Positions 9,785-21,108 of a stretch of DNA of 64,000 nt are shown here, piece by piece. Numbering within the stretch: position 1 is the first letter of the stretch; each line of letters opens with the position of its first letter. A program made the translations under genes and the position numbers. The notes beneath the pieces are model-generated. The model saw nothing but the letters and a program-made list of their open reading frames with translations. It was not told the origin of the DNA and searched no databases. Source of the stretch: Voacanga thouarsii (lineage: Eukaryota > Streptophyta > Magnoliopsida > Gentianales > Apocynaceae); the NCBI GenBank assembly GCA_026120185.1, contig JANUWF010003369.1, positions 124,001 to 188,000 of the forward strand, in the 5' to 3' direction.

Positions 9785-10500
9785 ATGACTAGAGGATTTG
9801 CAGTGACCCGAGATTGGCCATTTATGTGCAATCCCACGTGTGGTAGAGCATCTAGCCCTATACCTATATTGGATTCCTCATCATCTGAGTCAGAGACAGA
9901 GCCTGGGATGGATAGATCCCCTATGAGGATGAGATTGGCCATGAGCCGCCTATGATGGAAGACTTAGGCATAAAGAAAGGACCCGAAGATCCAATACCGA
10001 AGATATTTGCACTTGAGTGGAATGAGGGCTTGGCAAAATATGAGGGTGATGATGAGGGGGAGATCGGAGATGGAGGAGCAATTAAGGATGAGAGTGAGGA
10101 TGAGTTGGGAAGACTTGGGGTCGAAGGAGAAATAGGAAAGCTCAAAGCTGAGGTGATTGAGGATGAGGATAGAGTAGATACACCTGCGACCCCCTCTATA
10201 GAAGAAAGAACCCCGACAATGCTGGAAAGTGAGTCTTATAAGTCGGAGTCTGGGAGACCTATGAGTGCACTGATGCTGGCTATAGAGAAACTGAAGGATG
10301 CGGAGTTGAGAGCTAAGTTAAGGGGTAGAGACTCGGGAGAGTTCATGCTGGGCTAACCTAAGAAAAAGCATAGATCCTTCGATTTTGCAAGAGATTACAA
10401 TGTAGATTGCAACATAGATCATGACAATAGCAGTGCGGGATGGCTAATCGAACCTCCTTCAGAGACTTCCGAGAATTCCAGCGACTCTAGTGATGCTTAG
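9785..10500 (+). pseudogene. E2 acidic extra ORF upstream of gag (broken)
   Basis: It begins MTRGFAVTRDWPFMC and ends SSDSSDA, with the same start and end as the open copy in E5 (46932-47651). One frameshift near 9915-9935 moves the frame to HEPPMMEDLGIKKGP, and one stop (TAA at 10354-10356) interrupts it before PKKKHRSF. The middle is rich in Glu and Asp (YEGDDEGEIGDGG, DESEDELG), followed by the conserved SALMLAIEKLKDAELRAKLRG and SAGWLIEP. I recognise no known domain, zinc finger, signal peptide or membrane segment. Ogre-type elements are known to carry an ORF before gag; Tekay elements normally are not described with one. Role unknown. Confidence 0.7.
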
Positions 10501-10809
10501 AATTTTAGGACCATTAGTGCTAATATTTTATTTTGAGACGTTTGTTTATTTATTTGATTGAGAATTTATTCTTTATTTTGAATAATTGTTTAGCCAGAAC
10601 AAAAAGGGATACCTAGTCGGAACTCCCTTATTTTGTGCCAATTTAGAATTGGTTAATAAAAATGTGATTTATTTGATTCCTTTACTCTACTTGGAGCATT
10701 AGTTGCAAAATTTATTTCCTAATGCATTGCAAGTTATTTCAAATCTATAAGTTGAACAATTGCATGCTATAAACTTCCCCTTACTAAGGTTGGTATTAGG
10801 TGCAAGTAG
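10501..10809 (+). other. Noncoding spacer between extra ORF and gag in E2
   Basis: 309 bp of AU-rich sequence without an open frame. It ends GGTGCAAGTAG just before the gag ATG, which could serve as a splice acceptor. The homologous spacer in E5 is where solo LTR S2 landed, after the conserved CTTATTTTGTACC. Confidence 0.6.
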
Positions 10810-12000
10810 ATGGCACCAAGGCGCAGGACTACTGTGCGAGAAAGAACCGTTCAGGTGAGTGAGTCGTCCACTCCTAAGTTTGAGCAAATGCATCGGTCCA
10901 CCCCAGTAGTGGAAGAGGAACCTGAGCAAGAGTGGGAACTGATATCTGGAGGATCCCAAGAGGTGACCATGGGGCAGGCCTTCAATAAGATGGCTGCCAT
11001 TCTTCAGAACTTGATTGAGAAAGTGGATAAGGTGGATAGGAAAGCACCTAGGGGTGAGGATGAGAACCCGGAATGATTCCTGAAGTTCCAACCACCAAAG
11101 TTTCAAGGAGAAGTGGAGCAAGATGAAAATGCAGAGCAGTGGATTGAACAAATAGAGGATATCTTCGCAACTCTTCAGTATTATGAGAAGAAGAGAGTGA
11201 AGTTTGCAGCATTCAGGTTGAGGGGACCTACCCGAGCTTGGTGGCAGCTAGTCCAAAAGGACTGGGAGAGAGAGGACAGTGACTGGATAAGGGAGAACTT
11301 CGTGGAGGCATTCCGAGCGGAGTATATACCATCATGGATAGCGATGAAAAGGGAGAATGAATTCCAAACTGTCAAGTAAGGAGGAATGACCGTGACTCAG
11401 TATGCTGCACGATTTACCTAGCTGTCCAAGTACTGTAAGTGTCTGGTAGATACCGAGCAGAAGCAGACACGTCAATTTGTGAAAAGTCTCAGGTAAGATT
11501 TGAGGAGGGCACTGGCACCATCTCCTTTGGTGACATATATGGTCGCGGTAGATGCAGCAACTCGGATAGAAAATGAGGATAGGAACCGGCCAATGAACAG
11601 GCCATTCCAGCAGAACCGACCACCGATAAGACTCCCGGCTCACAAGTGACCTGCTTACCCAATGCAGTACGGAAATAAGAGAAAGCAGCCCAGGATGGTA
11701 CCACTAGGTCCTATGTCGAGCACGCTGATGTGTCAAAATTGCAGAAGGTGAGGTCATGTCGAAAGAGATTGCTGGTCAATGGGAGTGATGAAGAGATGTT
11801 TCAACTGTGGTGACTTGAACCACCTAAGGAACAACTACCCAAGACCACTTAGAATGGGGCAAGGAGCCGTGACTCAACCAGCTGGGGCAGCCAGAGGAGC
11901 ACCTATTGGGACATCTGGAGGAAGAGGCCAAAAACCTCAAGTGAAAGCCAAGGTCTCCGCGCGAAATCGGAAAGAGGTTGGAGTTGATTCAGCGGTAGTT
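10810..12000 (+). pseudogene. E2 gag (capsid and nucleocapsid) remnant
   Basis: The ATG at 10810 opens MAPRRRTTVRERTVQ, the same start as gag in E4 and E5. One frame runs through the capsid region (KFQGEVEQDENAEQWI, RLRGPTRAWWQLV, FRAEYIPSW) and two nucleocapsid zinc knuckles: CQNC...GH...DC and CFNCGDLNH with Tyr for the last Cys. The frame is never shifted; it is cut only by stops at 11074, 11377, about 11419, 11494, 11647 and 11749. Each is TGA, TAA or TAG where relatives have TGG, CAA, CAG or CGA. Gag forms the virus-like particle that packages the element RNA. Confidence 0.85.
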
Positions 12001-12455
12001 AAAGGTACGCTTTTTGTGCAAGGCCACTCAATTTCTATTTTAATAGACCCTGGATCGACTAATTTATATGTGAATGATAAGTGTACATGCCATTTAAGTT
12101 GGGACGGGATATAGTTACCTCATACCATGTTAGTGACTACACCTTTGGGGAGGCAGAGTGGTGCGAGTAAGGTAGTTCAAGGGTGCGATGTTGTGGTTGG
12201 AAAAGAGATTTTAAAGGCAAATCTCATAATCCTACCCATCGACGACTATGACCTGATTCTAGGTATGGACTGGTTAGAAAAGCATGGGGCAAAAGTGGAT
12301 TGCAAGGCCAAATCAGTGCAGTTTGTTAGACCCAAATGCAATGTAGAAGAGTTTAGTAGGAGGAAGGTGAGGAAGTTGGAATTCTTGATAGCAGGGGCTA
12401 AGATGCAGAAAATGCTGAAAAAGGGTTGTGTAAGATCTAGCTTATCTAATCAATA
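12001..12455 (+). pseudogene. E2 aspartic protease and linker remnant
   Basis: Same frame as gag, so gag and pol were one long ORF. SISILIDPGSTNLYV carries the protease catalytic Asp (D in LIDPGST; many relatives have DSGA). LIILPIDDYDLILGMDWLEKHGAKVDC follows, the usual end of the plant gypsy protease. A stop TAG at about 12112 and a 2-bp deletion near 12434, found by comparison with E5, end the frame. The protease would cut the gag-pol polyprotein. Confidence 0.8.
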
Positions 12456-13380
12456 AGCCCAAGTATCAATGTACTTTGGAGAGCACTGAGGTGGTGAAGG
12501 ACTTCATAAACGTGTTTTCGGCTGAACTTACTTCTCTTCCACCTTCCCAAGATGTCGAGTTCACCATCGATCTAGTTCTTGGAGCTGAACTGGTGTCAAA
12601 GACTCCTTATTAGATGGCGCCTGTGGAATTGAAAGAGCAGTTAGAAGAATTGTTAGGCAAGGGTACATAAGTCCCAATACATCGCCATGCGGAGCACTGG
12701 TATTATTTGTCAAGAAGAAGGATGGGACGCTAAGGTTGTGCATAAACTATAGAGGATTGAATAACCTCACGATCAAGAACAAGTATCCCCTACCTTTAAT
12801 TGATGAGTTGTTTGATCAGTTGCAAGGCTCTTGTTACTTCTCCAAGTTAGATCTCCAGCAAGGTTATTATCAAGTGTGAATCAAAGAGGATGATATTCCC
12901 AAGATGGCCTCTAACACTAGATATGGGCACTTCGAGTTCGTAGTAATGCCATCAAAGTAACTAATGCACCCGCCGTTTTCATGGATCTTATGCACAGGGT
13001 TTTTTAGCCGTACCTAGATAAGTTCATAGTGGTGTTCATAGATGATATTCTGATCTATTCAAAAAGTCTCGAGAAGCATCAGAGTATCTGAGGTTGGTAC
13101 TAGAGAAATTGAAAGAGCATAAACTCTATGCTAAGTTTAGCAAATTTGAGTTTTGATTGGATTCAGTAGCTTTTCCTGGTCACGTGATATCTAAAGATGA
13201 AATCAAGGCAGACCCATCGAAGGTCAAAGCTGTCTCAAACTGGAAGCAACCAGAGAGTGTAACTAAGATTAGGAGTTTCCTTGGATTGGCAAGATATTAC
13301 GGCCGTTTTATAAAGAACTTCTCTACGCTGGCGATGTTGATGACCCGATTGCTAAGGAAGGATGTGTCGTACGTCTGGAC
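12456..13380 (+). pseudogene. E2 reverse transcriptase remnant
   Basis: The frame resumes as LINKPKYQCTLESTEVV, then [46 protein letters not shown] (first catalytic Asp) and FIDDILIYSK at about 13043-13072 (the catalytic FIDD box). Stops occur at SKTPY* and at QV*IKED, and a frameshift follows EKHQSI near 13085; the thumb reads on in another frame from 13157 ([17 protein letters not shown]). Active-site aspartates are present but the chain is broken. Confidence 0.85.
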
Positions 13381-13970
13381 TGATAAGTGCGAGAAGAGCT
13401 TTCAAGAACTTAAAAGAAGGTTGATGATAGCACCAGTGTTGAGCCTACCTGAAGAAGGTAAGGCCTATTCCTTGTATTCGGATGCTTTTAAGGAAGGCTT
13501 AGGGGTGGTGTTGATGCATGACAGAAAAGTTATCGCCTATGATTCGAGGAAGTTGAAGCCGCACGAGGTAAACTATCCGACACACGACTTGGAGTTGGCA
13601 ACGATAGTTTTTGCTTTGAAGAAATGGTGACACTATTTGTATGGAGCAGAATATGAAGTCTTCACGGATTATAAGAGCTTGAAGTACATATTCACGCAAA
13701 AGGACTTGAACTTAAGGCAGAGGAAGTGGATGGAATTCTTGGAGGAATGCAAGTATCTAATTAACTACCATTCGGGGAAAGAAAATGTAGTAGCTGATGC
13801 GCTGATTCGGAAAGTGAGGATGGCTAGTTTAAGGGTGCAAGAAGTTCAAATATTACAAGAAATCTTCGAGCAAAAGGAAGAAGAAGGAGAAGGGAAAATT
13901 AGTTTGAGCAACCTGATGTTGGAGCCTGAGCAAAGGCAAGAGATTAGTAAGATTCAGGAATAACCAAGAG
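13381..13970 (+). pseudogene. E2 RNase H remnant and linker
   Basis: [17 protein letters not shown] leads into [17 protein letters not shown] (catalytic Asp), [14 protein letters not shown] (Glu), a stop TGA at 13628, then [10 protein letters not shown] and VADALIRK. The frame stays the same across the stop (TGG in relatives). A charged linker, [10 protein letters not shown], continues to a stop at about 13961. The order and spacing match RNase H of Ty3/gypsy. Confidence 0.85.
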
Positions 13971-14900
13971 TTTTAGACCTTCAAGGTAAAGGAAGCAAAG
14001 AGAGGAAATAAGGAGGTTCGAATTGATGTGGCGCAATAAGTCTCTACTTGCCTAACGTGTCAAAAGGAAAAAACGGAGCATAAGAAGGCAGTCGAATTGC
14101 TGTAACCGTTGCCTATTCCCAAATAGAAGTGGCAAGAAGTAACGATGGATTTCGTCACCAGGCTGCCGTTGTCGAAGACTATGAAGGATGTCGTGTGGGT
14201 TGTGGTTGACAGGTTGACCAAGATAGCTCATTTCATTTTGGTAAATATGAAGGACTCTATGGAAAAATTGGCTAAGATATATATTTGATAAGTGGTTAGA
14301 TTGCATGGGGTGCCGTCAAGTATTGTATCCGACAGAGATCCCAGATTTACATTGACTTTTGGACCAAATTTCAAGAGTCAATGGGAACGACCCTAAAGCA
14401 TAGTACTTCTGCTCATCCACAAACAGATGGGCAATCCAAAAGAGTCATCCAGATATTGGAGGATACGCTTAGAGCTTACGTGTTAGACTGTAGAGATAAG
14501 TGGTTGGATTGCATACCTTATGCCTAATTGGCCTACAACAATAGTCATTAGGCATCGATTGGAATGGCACCCTACGAAGTGTTATATGGGCAGAAATGTC
14601 AAGTACTATTGTAATGGGGATGGTCAGAGGATGGTCAAATCAGCAAGTCTAGGGAAGTGACTATTAAGGAAATGGCCAACAAAGTGAAAGTAATAAGGGA
14701 GAGACTGAAAGCCGCTCAAAGCTAACAGAAGAGTTATGTCGACAATAGAAGAAGGGAGTTGAAGTTTCAAGTGGGAAATTAGACTTTTCTAAAGATAATG
14801 CCGAGCATAGGGATTTTGAAGCATCCTAAAGAAAGAAAGCTGAGTCCTAAATATTTAGGATCTTTTCCAGTGATTGAAAGGATCGAACTCGTAGCATACT
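13971..14900 (+). pseudogene. E2 integrase remnant with lost catalytic Glu
   Basis: Against E5, about 190 bp is missing near 14029, removing the histidine half of the zinc finger; STCLTCQKEKTEH remains. The core shows MDFVTRLP (Asp) and SDRDPRF (Asp), but the third site reads GQSKRVIQ, with Lys replacing the catalytic Glu. A frameshift follows PRFTLTF. LAYNNSH, APYEVLYG and the C-terminal RRRELKFQVGN tail follow with several stops. This integrase could not act even without the stops. Confidence 0.85.
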
Positions 14901-15186
14901 AGTTGGAGCTGCTAGAATGGTTAGCAGGAATTCATGATGTGTTCTATGTGTCCCAATTAAAGAGGTACAACCCTGATCCAAAGCATGTATTGAATGAGGA
15001 ACTGTTGATTCTTCAGCCTAATTTGAGTTATATGGAGAAACTGATTAAAGTGATAGATCGCAGTGTCAAGATGCTGAGGAATAAGTAGATACTGATGGTG
15101 AAGATTGTTAGGGAACATCATGGTTCTTAGGACGCGACGTGGGAGACTAAAGATTAGGTGAGGAGGAAGTATCCGAGTTTGCATTA
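14901..15186 (+). pseudogene. E2 integrase C-terminus with chromodomain
   Basis: GIHDVFYVSQLKRYNPDPKHV, then LSYMEKLIKVIDRSVKMLRNK, a stop, VKIVREHHGS, a stop, DATWETKD, a stop and RRKYPSLH. This is the Tekay-type tail with a chromodomain-like region, which binds methylated histone H3 in known chromoviruses. Stops again sit where Gln or Trp is expected. Confidence 0.8.
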
Positions 15187-15224
15187 GTGGAATCGCACTC
15201 TAAATTTCGAGGCAAAATTCTCTT

Positions 15225-15237
15225 AAGGGAGAGAGAA
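15225..15237 (+). promoter_or_regulatory. E2 polypurine tract
   Basis: AAGGGAGAGAGAA directly precedes the 3' LTR, after the conserved AATTCTCTT also seen in E5. Confidence 0.8.
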
Positions 15238-18200
15238 TATAATACCCCGTATTAAGCCACCTTTAGTATGTGGGGAAAGTCATGCATGTCATAGCATTTC
15301 TTTTATATTGCATTAGGTAAATTGAATTATTTTCATGAAAATATGAGTTTCACGAGTTTGTTGTTTCATGAATTAAATTGTTCTTGAAGTTGTTGTGTTA
15401 TTTGAGTTAGTTTTGTTTTTATTTTGTGGAGAATTCATTAGGAAGGGGAGGAAGCAAGTGAGCAGGAATTAAGGGAATGTAATTAAGGAAAATTTATACA
15501 AGAATTGTTGTGGAATAGTGGATAAAGCTTGGCGTTTAATCCTTGATGGGCTTGAGTTCGAATCCTGGCTACTTCGAATCTTCTCTTTTCTTTTATTTTC
15601 TCCTTCCACAATTCTTTCTAAACCTTGGCCGAAATACACCTAGGGTAGCCGCCACCTTGGAGCCAATTTTCTAAAATTTAGGAGTGTGATTTATCTTGGG
15701 GATTATTTTATAAAATATTTGACAATAAATTAAATTTTTATTTCTAATATCTTATTATAATCTTTTAGAAAATTTTAAGTACTATTAATTTGGATTTTTA
15801 AAAAACTATATCTAAGTAATTTATTAGGAGATAAAATATATGAATATACATCTTGTTTTAATGTGGGTAGCCACCACACCTTAAGGAGATAAGTCTCCAT
15901 ATTTTAATTGTCTTCAAATAAATTTTAAAAAGGAAATAAAAGGATAAAAGCAGGATTTTAAATGAAGTATGTACCTCTTGGATAAGGATTTTCAAAATTT
16001 TTGGGGAAAACGAAGAAGGAATTTGGTAGCTTCAAGGGAGAGGGAAACCAGAATTTTATCATGTAAAAATAATTATTTAATAGCCATTTAAATTACTCAA
16101 ATTAATATAGTGGATAAATTAAATTATTACTTAAATAAATAACCTAATTCCCTCCTATATTTTTCTAAAAAATTCCCTCAAAGCTGCCGCCTCACACTAG
16201 AGCAATTGTAGCTCAACTAAAACTTTCCAAAACTTTGCTAGGGTTATCCAAGAAAATCTTAACCAACTAGGACTTTGTTTTAGCCAAAAAATTACCAGAA
16301 TTTCCTCTCTAATTCCTCTAGAATTTTGGCAACAATCAGCTCTATTCTACACAAAATTTCAAGCCAAAAACCTGCACAAAAACCTCTCTAGATATCGAGC
16401 AAAATACAGCTACACAAAAGCTCACTTTTCCTCTCTTATTTTTGCCACTATAGAGACCAAAACTAACCAGATTTCTTCTCTCTTTCTATCCAGATTTTCA
16501 CCCCTCACAAGTAGCAAAAACACAGTAGCAATAACCCCTAAACCACTGACCAGTTTTGGCACCCATAGAAGAACCAAAGCTGTCCAACTTTTCTCTTCTG
16601 ATCAAAAGTCCATAGCAAGGTAGAACGCCTCCAAACACCTAAACACCAAACCCTAGACTTTTCAATCTAGTAAACCATAAAATTCCCTACCCTCTCAGCC
16701 CCTCAAACTCATGAAAAAACCAGCATTCAACCTGCACCAAAATTCGGCCAGCCTACCCCAAGAACAAAGCTAAAACCGAAACTCTCTATAAGGTAATTGA
16801 TCTTCAACCCTTCTATTCATCTCTTACTCCATTCTTAACTTCTTTTATCCCATAAATCACGTCCATAAGGGACTGATTTTATTCCTTTCTTGGTAAGTCT
16901 CGATCAAGAGCATCTAGGCGGATCAATCTTTTCAACCATAGCTTGAACTCAAGCCAGTCATCGAGGATTTGTTATGTTTTAAGTCTAGATCGTTAAGAGG
17001 TAATCAAAATCCTATCTTTACTGATTTAAATGGCTTTAATCTTTAGTGTATTGACTTATGAATGCTTATGGAGTCGAGCATGAAAGCATGAATGAACTAG
17101 AATGATGAATGTGTTAATATAAGCCATAAACAAAGCATGTATGAAATAAGACAATGATGCATCTTGTCATGATAAATTTTGGATCTATTCTAGGTTGGCA
17201 AAGATGAGATCTTTTAACATTTATGGGCAGTTTATGATGATTTTATGCTAATTGAATATAAGAGTTGCCATATGGTGAATTGATTTGGATAAAAGCATGG
17301 ATATGATCAATAGGATGGCAAAGGGAAGTTGTATATGTGATCTAATGAATTAAATCATCTAGACACCATGGATGAACTCGGTGATTAGCGAGATCATGAG
17401 AATTTATGTTGCATAAAATAGCAGATGGAATGATTGGATCCTAATTATAGAATTATTTGCTTTAGATAAGGATGGAATGGAAGTAAAGGCCATCAATTGA
17501 ATTGGGTCTAGCTGTTGATTTATCCAAGTAAGTCCCTACATAAACGTTTTGATAAATGTTACTCGTTTACAAGCAATTTTTACAATGTTATTTTGAATTG
17601 ATGTCAATATGATGTTTTGACAAGAGGATTGAAACGTTGGCTAAACATGATGAGTTACATTGTATTTTGATACTTGGGTTGGAAACGTGGATGTTTTACC
17701 TTCTAAATGAATTTATCAAATTTCAACTATTTAAACTCAAAAAAGGTTTCTTACACTATCACTAAACGATTTGGAAATGCTATTATGAAAAACCACGTTT
17801 AGCAATCAAGCAAATCAAAGACTTTCGAAAAAGAAAAAAATCATTCTACCCCTAAATGGGGAGCGTTGAGTACTCAGCGGGGGTGGGTAGACTAGTGTTA
17901 CTAGTCTTGAAGTGCAAGAGTAAGTTTTCTAACGGGAGGCCACTTCCAGAAAATGAACTCAACTTGGAAAGGTAATAGTACTACATAGTCAGGCCGTCTG
18001 AGCTAGTATTTTGGTCCATGTGGACATTAGTGATCCAGATTGGACAATCAGAGTGTTGAGTGTTGAGATTGAGGAGTATCTCACCTAGTGGGAGGATCCC
18101 CCACTACCCATTATTGAAAGAATACATTGAGACGCTATTATGGTGATAACCATGATATGGATTATGGTATTATTGTTTGGATCATTTGCTAATCCCTACC

Positions 18201-18694
18201 TAATAAATTATGAACATGATGAAACAATGATTTCTTGTGAACTATTTTGGATTCATTGAGCAAGGCTCCTTTGTATAACTATTATTGATGAAATTGACTT
18301 ACAAATACAATTTTGTGATTTTGATAAACCTGCATGCACGAAATGGTTATAATTAACACTTGCACACACGGGACTTACTGAGATGCCAATCTCGCACCTT
18401 TTATATCATGATTTCAGGAGAGTACTTATAATGAGCACGTTGATGGAATAAGCAATGATCGCCATTTGTTTATTTTATTTTTAACTTATATCTCTTTCAT
18501 GAGATGTTTGCTAGTTTTGATCTCTTGGATTTGTATAAGTATTTCCCTCGGATGTAATTAAGAGTATTTTGTTATTTTATTTAGTTGGGTTTTTTCCTAT
18601 CGTTTATTATTTGCACCTCATTAGAAAGACCCCTGGTCCTCTAGACGGGGCGACATCCTGCTCTATCTAGGTACGTAGGTAGTGGTGTTTTACA
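15238..18694 (+). repeat. E2 3' LTR
   Basis: 3457 bp, starting TATAATACC (G-to-A in the first dinucleotide) and ending TTTTACA. It is colinear with the 5' LTR: tRNA-like module at 15504-15575, donor-like AAGGTAATTG (GT at 16793), conserved block from about 17870, stem-loop 18137-18156, acceptor-like ATTTCAG (AG at 18416-18417). Confidence 0.9.
15504..15575 (+). other. tRNA-like module in E2 3' LTR
   Basis: A-box-like TGGAATAGTGG starts at 15511 and B box GTTCGAATCC at 15556, 45 nt apart as in the 5' LTR. The sequence between differs at several positions from the 5' copy while the spacing is kept. Confidence 0.6.
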
Positions 18695-19119
18695 ACACCA
18701 CTCCTCACTTGTGAAATTTATTAAGACTTGCCAGCACATTACTTTTATTAAGATTTTTCAACTTGCATACCTGAACTGTTTTTCCTAAAGTAATCAAATC
18801 ACACACAGGCTTACTGAGATTTATATTACACCACATTTTTATACCATGCTTTCAGGTCGATCCTACTGTAAATGATATTGATTAGAGATTGCCTTTATTT
18901 TGAAGACATATCTCTTTTTCTATGTATTTCATTTTGAGAGACTCTAGCAGACATTTATTTATTTTGGGAATTATTCATGTATTGTTTGAGTTGTAATGAG
19001 TTTAAATTTGAAGCATTTCTTTTATTCCAGTTGTGAGTCCTAGTTATAAAGACCCCTTATCCTATGGACGGGATGATATCCCCAGCCCTAATAGGGTATG
19101 TAGGTAGTGGGGTATTACA
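18695..19119 (+). repeat. E1 3' LTR, right part
   Basis: Resumes with ACACC (TSD) and CACTCCTCACTTGTG, matching the unbroken sequence near 61250 in E4. It contains GGCTTACTGAGATT, acceptor-like TTTCAGGTCGATCC (AG at 18854-18855), TTATAAAGACCCC and the LTR end GGGGTATTACA. Confidence 0.85.
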
Positions 19120-19608
19120 CAAAGTACCTTGTAGACCTCAGGTCTAAGGATACTTGTACATTTACTATGAAAAGATTCTACCACTGGCACTAAATAATTA
19201 TCCATGTGATTTTCTAATAGTTAGGTCATCCAATTTACTTGTTCTAGTAATAAACATCTACGTGTTAACTTTAAATATCACAATACTCATGGATGTGAAA
19301 ACCCCCGCCTGATCAAATCAGGAAGTATAACACATGGTAGTCTTAATGCATTTATAATGTCCTATCTTACTAATACTATAACTATGGATAATTTAAATAC
19401 GAATACTATCCAGTGTAGTTGGAATCTCACATCATGATCTCTATCATGATTTTCTTAACACGGTGTTGCCCTTGGGACTTCATCTAACAGTTATATTCAC
19501 GTGAAAGTATTTATAAAACAAACTCAAAGATAAAGAATGCCTTGTACTTTTAAATAAATGTGCAATATGCAAAATACATGTGATTGCCTCTAGGGCATAA
19601 CACTAATA
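19120..19608 (-). repeat. Copia LTR fragment, minus strand
   Basis: Read on the minus strand it begins TATTAGTGTTATGCCC, followed by TAGAGGCAATCA, a typical Ty1/copia LTR head. It is cut at 19120 by the end of E1, so its other end lies left of the window. On the right it abuts Copia RT sequence in the opposite orientation at 19609. Confidence 0.6.
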
Positions 19609-21060
19609 CTATGTACTTCAATCATGTTTGGGATCTTATAGATTCACCTGAAGGGATAAAATCCATTACGTGCAAAAGGGAATACAAGAGGAAAAGTGGT
19701 GCAGATGGGAAGGTGAAAACTTTCAAAGCTAGGCTTGTGGCAAAATGGTATACTCAGAAAGAAGGTATCAACTATGAGAAAATCCTTTTCCCTGTAGCCA
19801 TACTTAAGTCCATCTGTATCCTTCTTGTCAACACAAATCATTATTACTACGAGATACGGCAAATGGATGTCAAGGCGGCCTTTCTGAATGGCCATCTTCG
19901 CGAAGACATCTATATAGCTCAACCGGAGGGCTTTATTGCTAAAGACAAGGAACATATGGTTTGTAAACCAAAAAAGTCTATTTATAGACTTAAACAGGCA
20001 TCGAGAGCATGGACATTTATTTTGATGAGACTATAAAGTCTTATGGTTTCATTCAAAATGAGGATGAGCCATGTGTGTATAGGAAACTGAAAGGCATTAA
20101 TGTGGTTTTTCTTGGGATGTATGTGGATGACACTCTACTCATTAGGCGTGATGTTATCTACTAAAGTTTGGCTATCAAGTCATTTCAGCATAAAGACTTA
20201 GGAAAAGCCAATTACATCTCAGCATTAAGCTTCTTAGAAATAGGAAGCAAAGAATGTTAGGTTTATCCCAAGCCACATACATTGATAAGATGTTGGCAAA
20301 GTTCAGTATGGACTCATATAAGGGAGCACTAATCCCTTGTAGACATAGGTTGTCTCTTTCTTTAAATGACTGTTCTAAGTCTCAAGAAGAAAGAGACAGG
20401 ATGAGTAGAATTCCCTACGCTTCAGCTGTGGAAAGTCTCATGTACACTATGCTGTGTACTAGACCAAATATCTGTTTTGTTGTGGGCTTAGTCAGCAGAT
20501 ATCAATCAAAGCCCAGGGAGGTTCATTGGCAAGCTGTAAAGCATATTCTCAAGTACCTTAAGCGAATGAGAGATTATATGCTTGTTTACAAGCTGATAAC
20601 TTGGTTTCTACAGGATATATAGACTTAGATTTCCAAGCAGATAAAGATGAGAGGAAACTCACTAGTTAATATATCTTCACCTTGTTTGGAAAAGCTATTT
20701 CATGGAAGAGTATTAAATAAGCTTGCATTACTGACTCAACCATGGAAGCTAAATATGTGGCAACTTCAGAGGCATCTAAGGAAGTAATCTGGCTCTGGAA
20801 GTTCCTCACAGAACTTAAAGTCATGCCACAGATGGACAAACCAATTGTATTGTATTACGACAACATAGGTGCAGTCTTGCAATTCAAAGAACCAAGGAAC
20901 CAAAAAAATGAGAAGCATATATAGAGGAAGTATCACCTGATCCTAGAATTTATTTAGAGACGGCAAGTCATAGTGGAATAAATTACTATGTAGAACAATC
21001 TATCTGATCCATTCACCAAGCCTTTGGCTAAGAGAGTCATTAGAAGACACTTGACGCCAT
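19609..21060 (+). pseudogene. Copia RT-RNase H remnant
   Basis: Ty1/copia polymerase. RT shows [58 protein letters not shown], then after a frameshift near 20010 the catalytic YVDD (20120-20131). Another frameshift near 20235 gives LGLSQATYIDKMLAKFSM and CTRPNICFVVG. RNase H follows: EAKYVATSEASKEVIWLWKF, YYDNIGA, KEPRNQKNEKH and DPFTKPLAKRV. LGLSQATYIDK resembles the Angela/Tork group. The sequence upstream of 19609 (gag, protease, integrase) is missing because an opposite-strand LTR abuts it. Confidence 0.85.
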
Positions 21061-21108
21061 AGAGGTAGGCACCTATGTACTTACATAGTCTTACAATGCA
21101 AGTGGTAT

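Larger units (their letters stand above)
6198..18694 (+). mobile_element. Element E2: complete Tekay-like Ty3/gypsy retrotransposon
   Basis: A 12.5-kb element with two LTRs (6198-9647 and 15238-18694) of about 3.45 kb, starting TGTAATACC (TATAATACC in the 3' copy) and ending TTACA. Flanks ACACA (6193-6197) and ACACC (18695-18699) form a 4-of-5 TSD, and the E1 LTR resumes correctly on the far side. Internal order is primer site, acidic extra ORF, gag, protease, RT, RNase H, integrase, chromodomain, purine tract. The two LTR heads look only a few percent different by eye, so E2 is younger than E1. It is non-autonomous now because gag-pol carries many stops. Confidence 0.92.
1..19119 (+). mobile_element. 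Element E1: Tekay-like Ty3/gypsy, 3' part, split by E2
   Basis: The window opens inside pol. Domains run RT thumb, RNase H, integrase, chromodomain, then a purine tract and a 3' LTR beginning TGTAAAACCCC. That LTR is interrupted at 6197/18695 by element E2 and ends at 19119 with ATTACA. The order RT-RNase H-integrase places it in Ty3/gypsy (Metaviridae), and the C-terminal chromodomain in the chromoviruses. The 5' end, gag and primer site lie outside the window. Right flank CAAAG is the start of a minus-strand Copia LTR piece, so E1 probably inserted into that older LTR; its left TSD cannot be seen. Confidence 0.85.
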
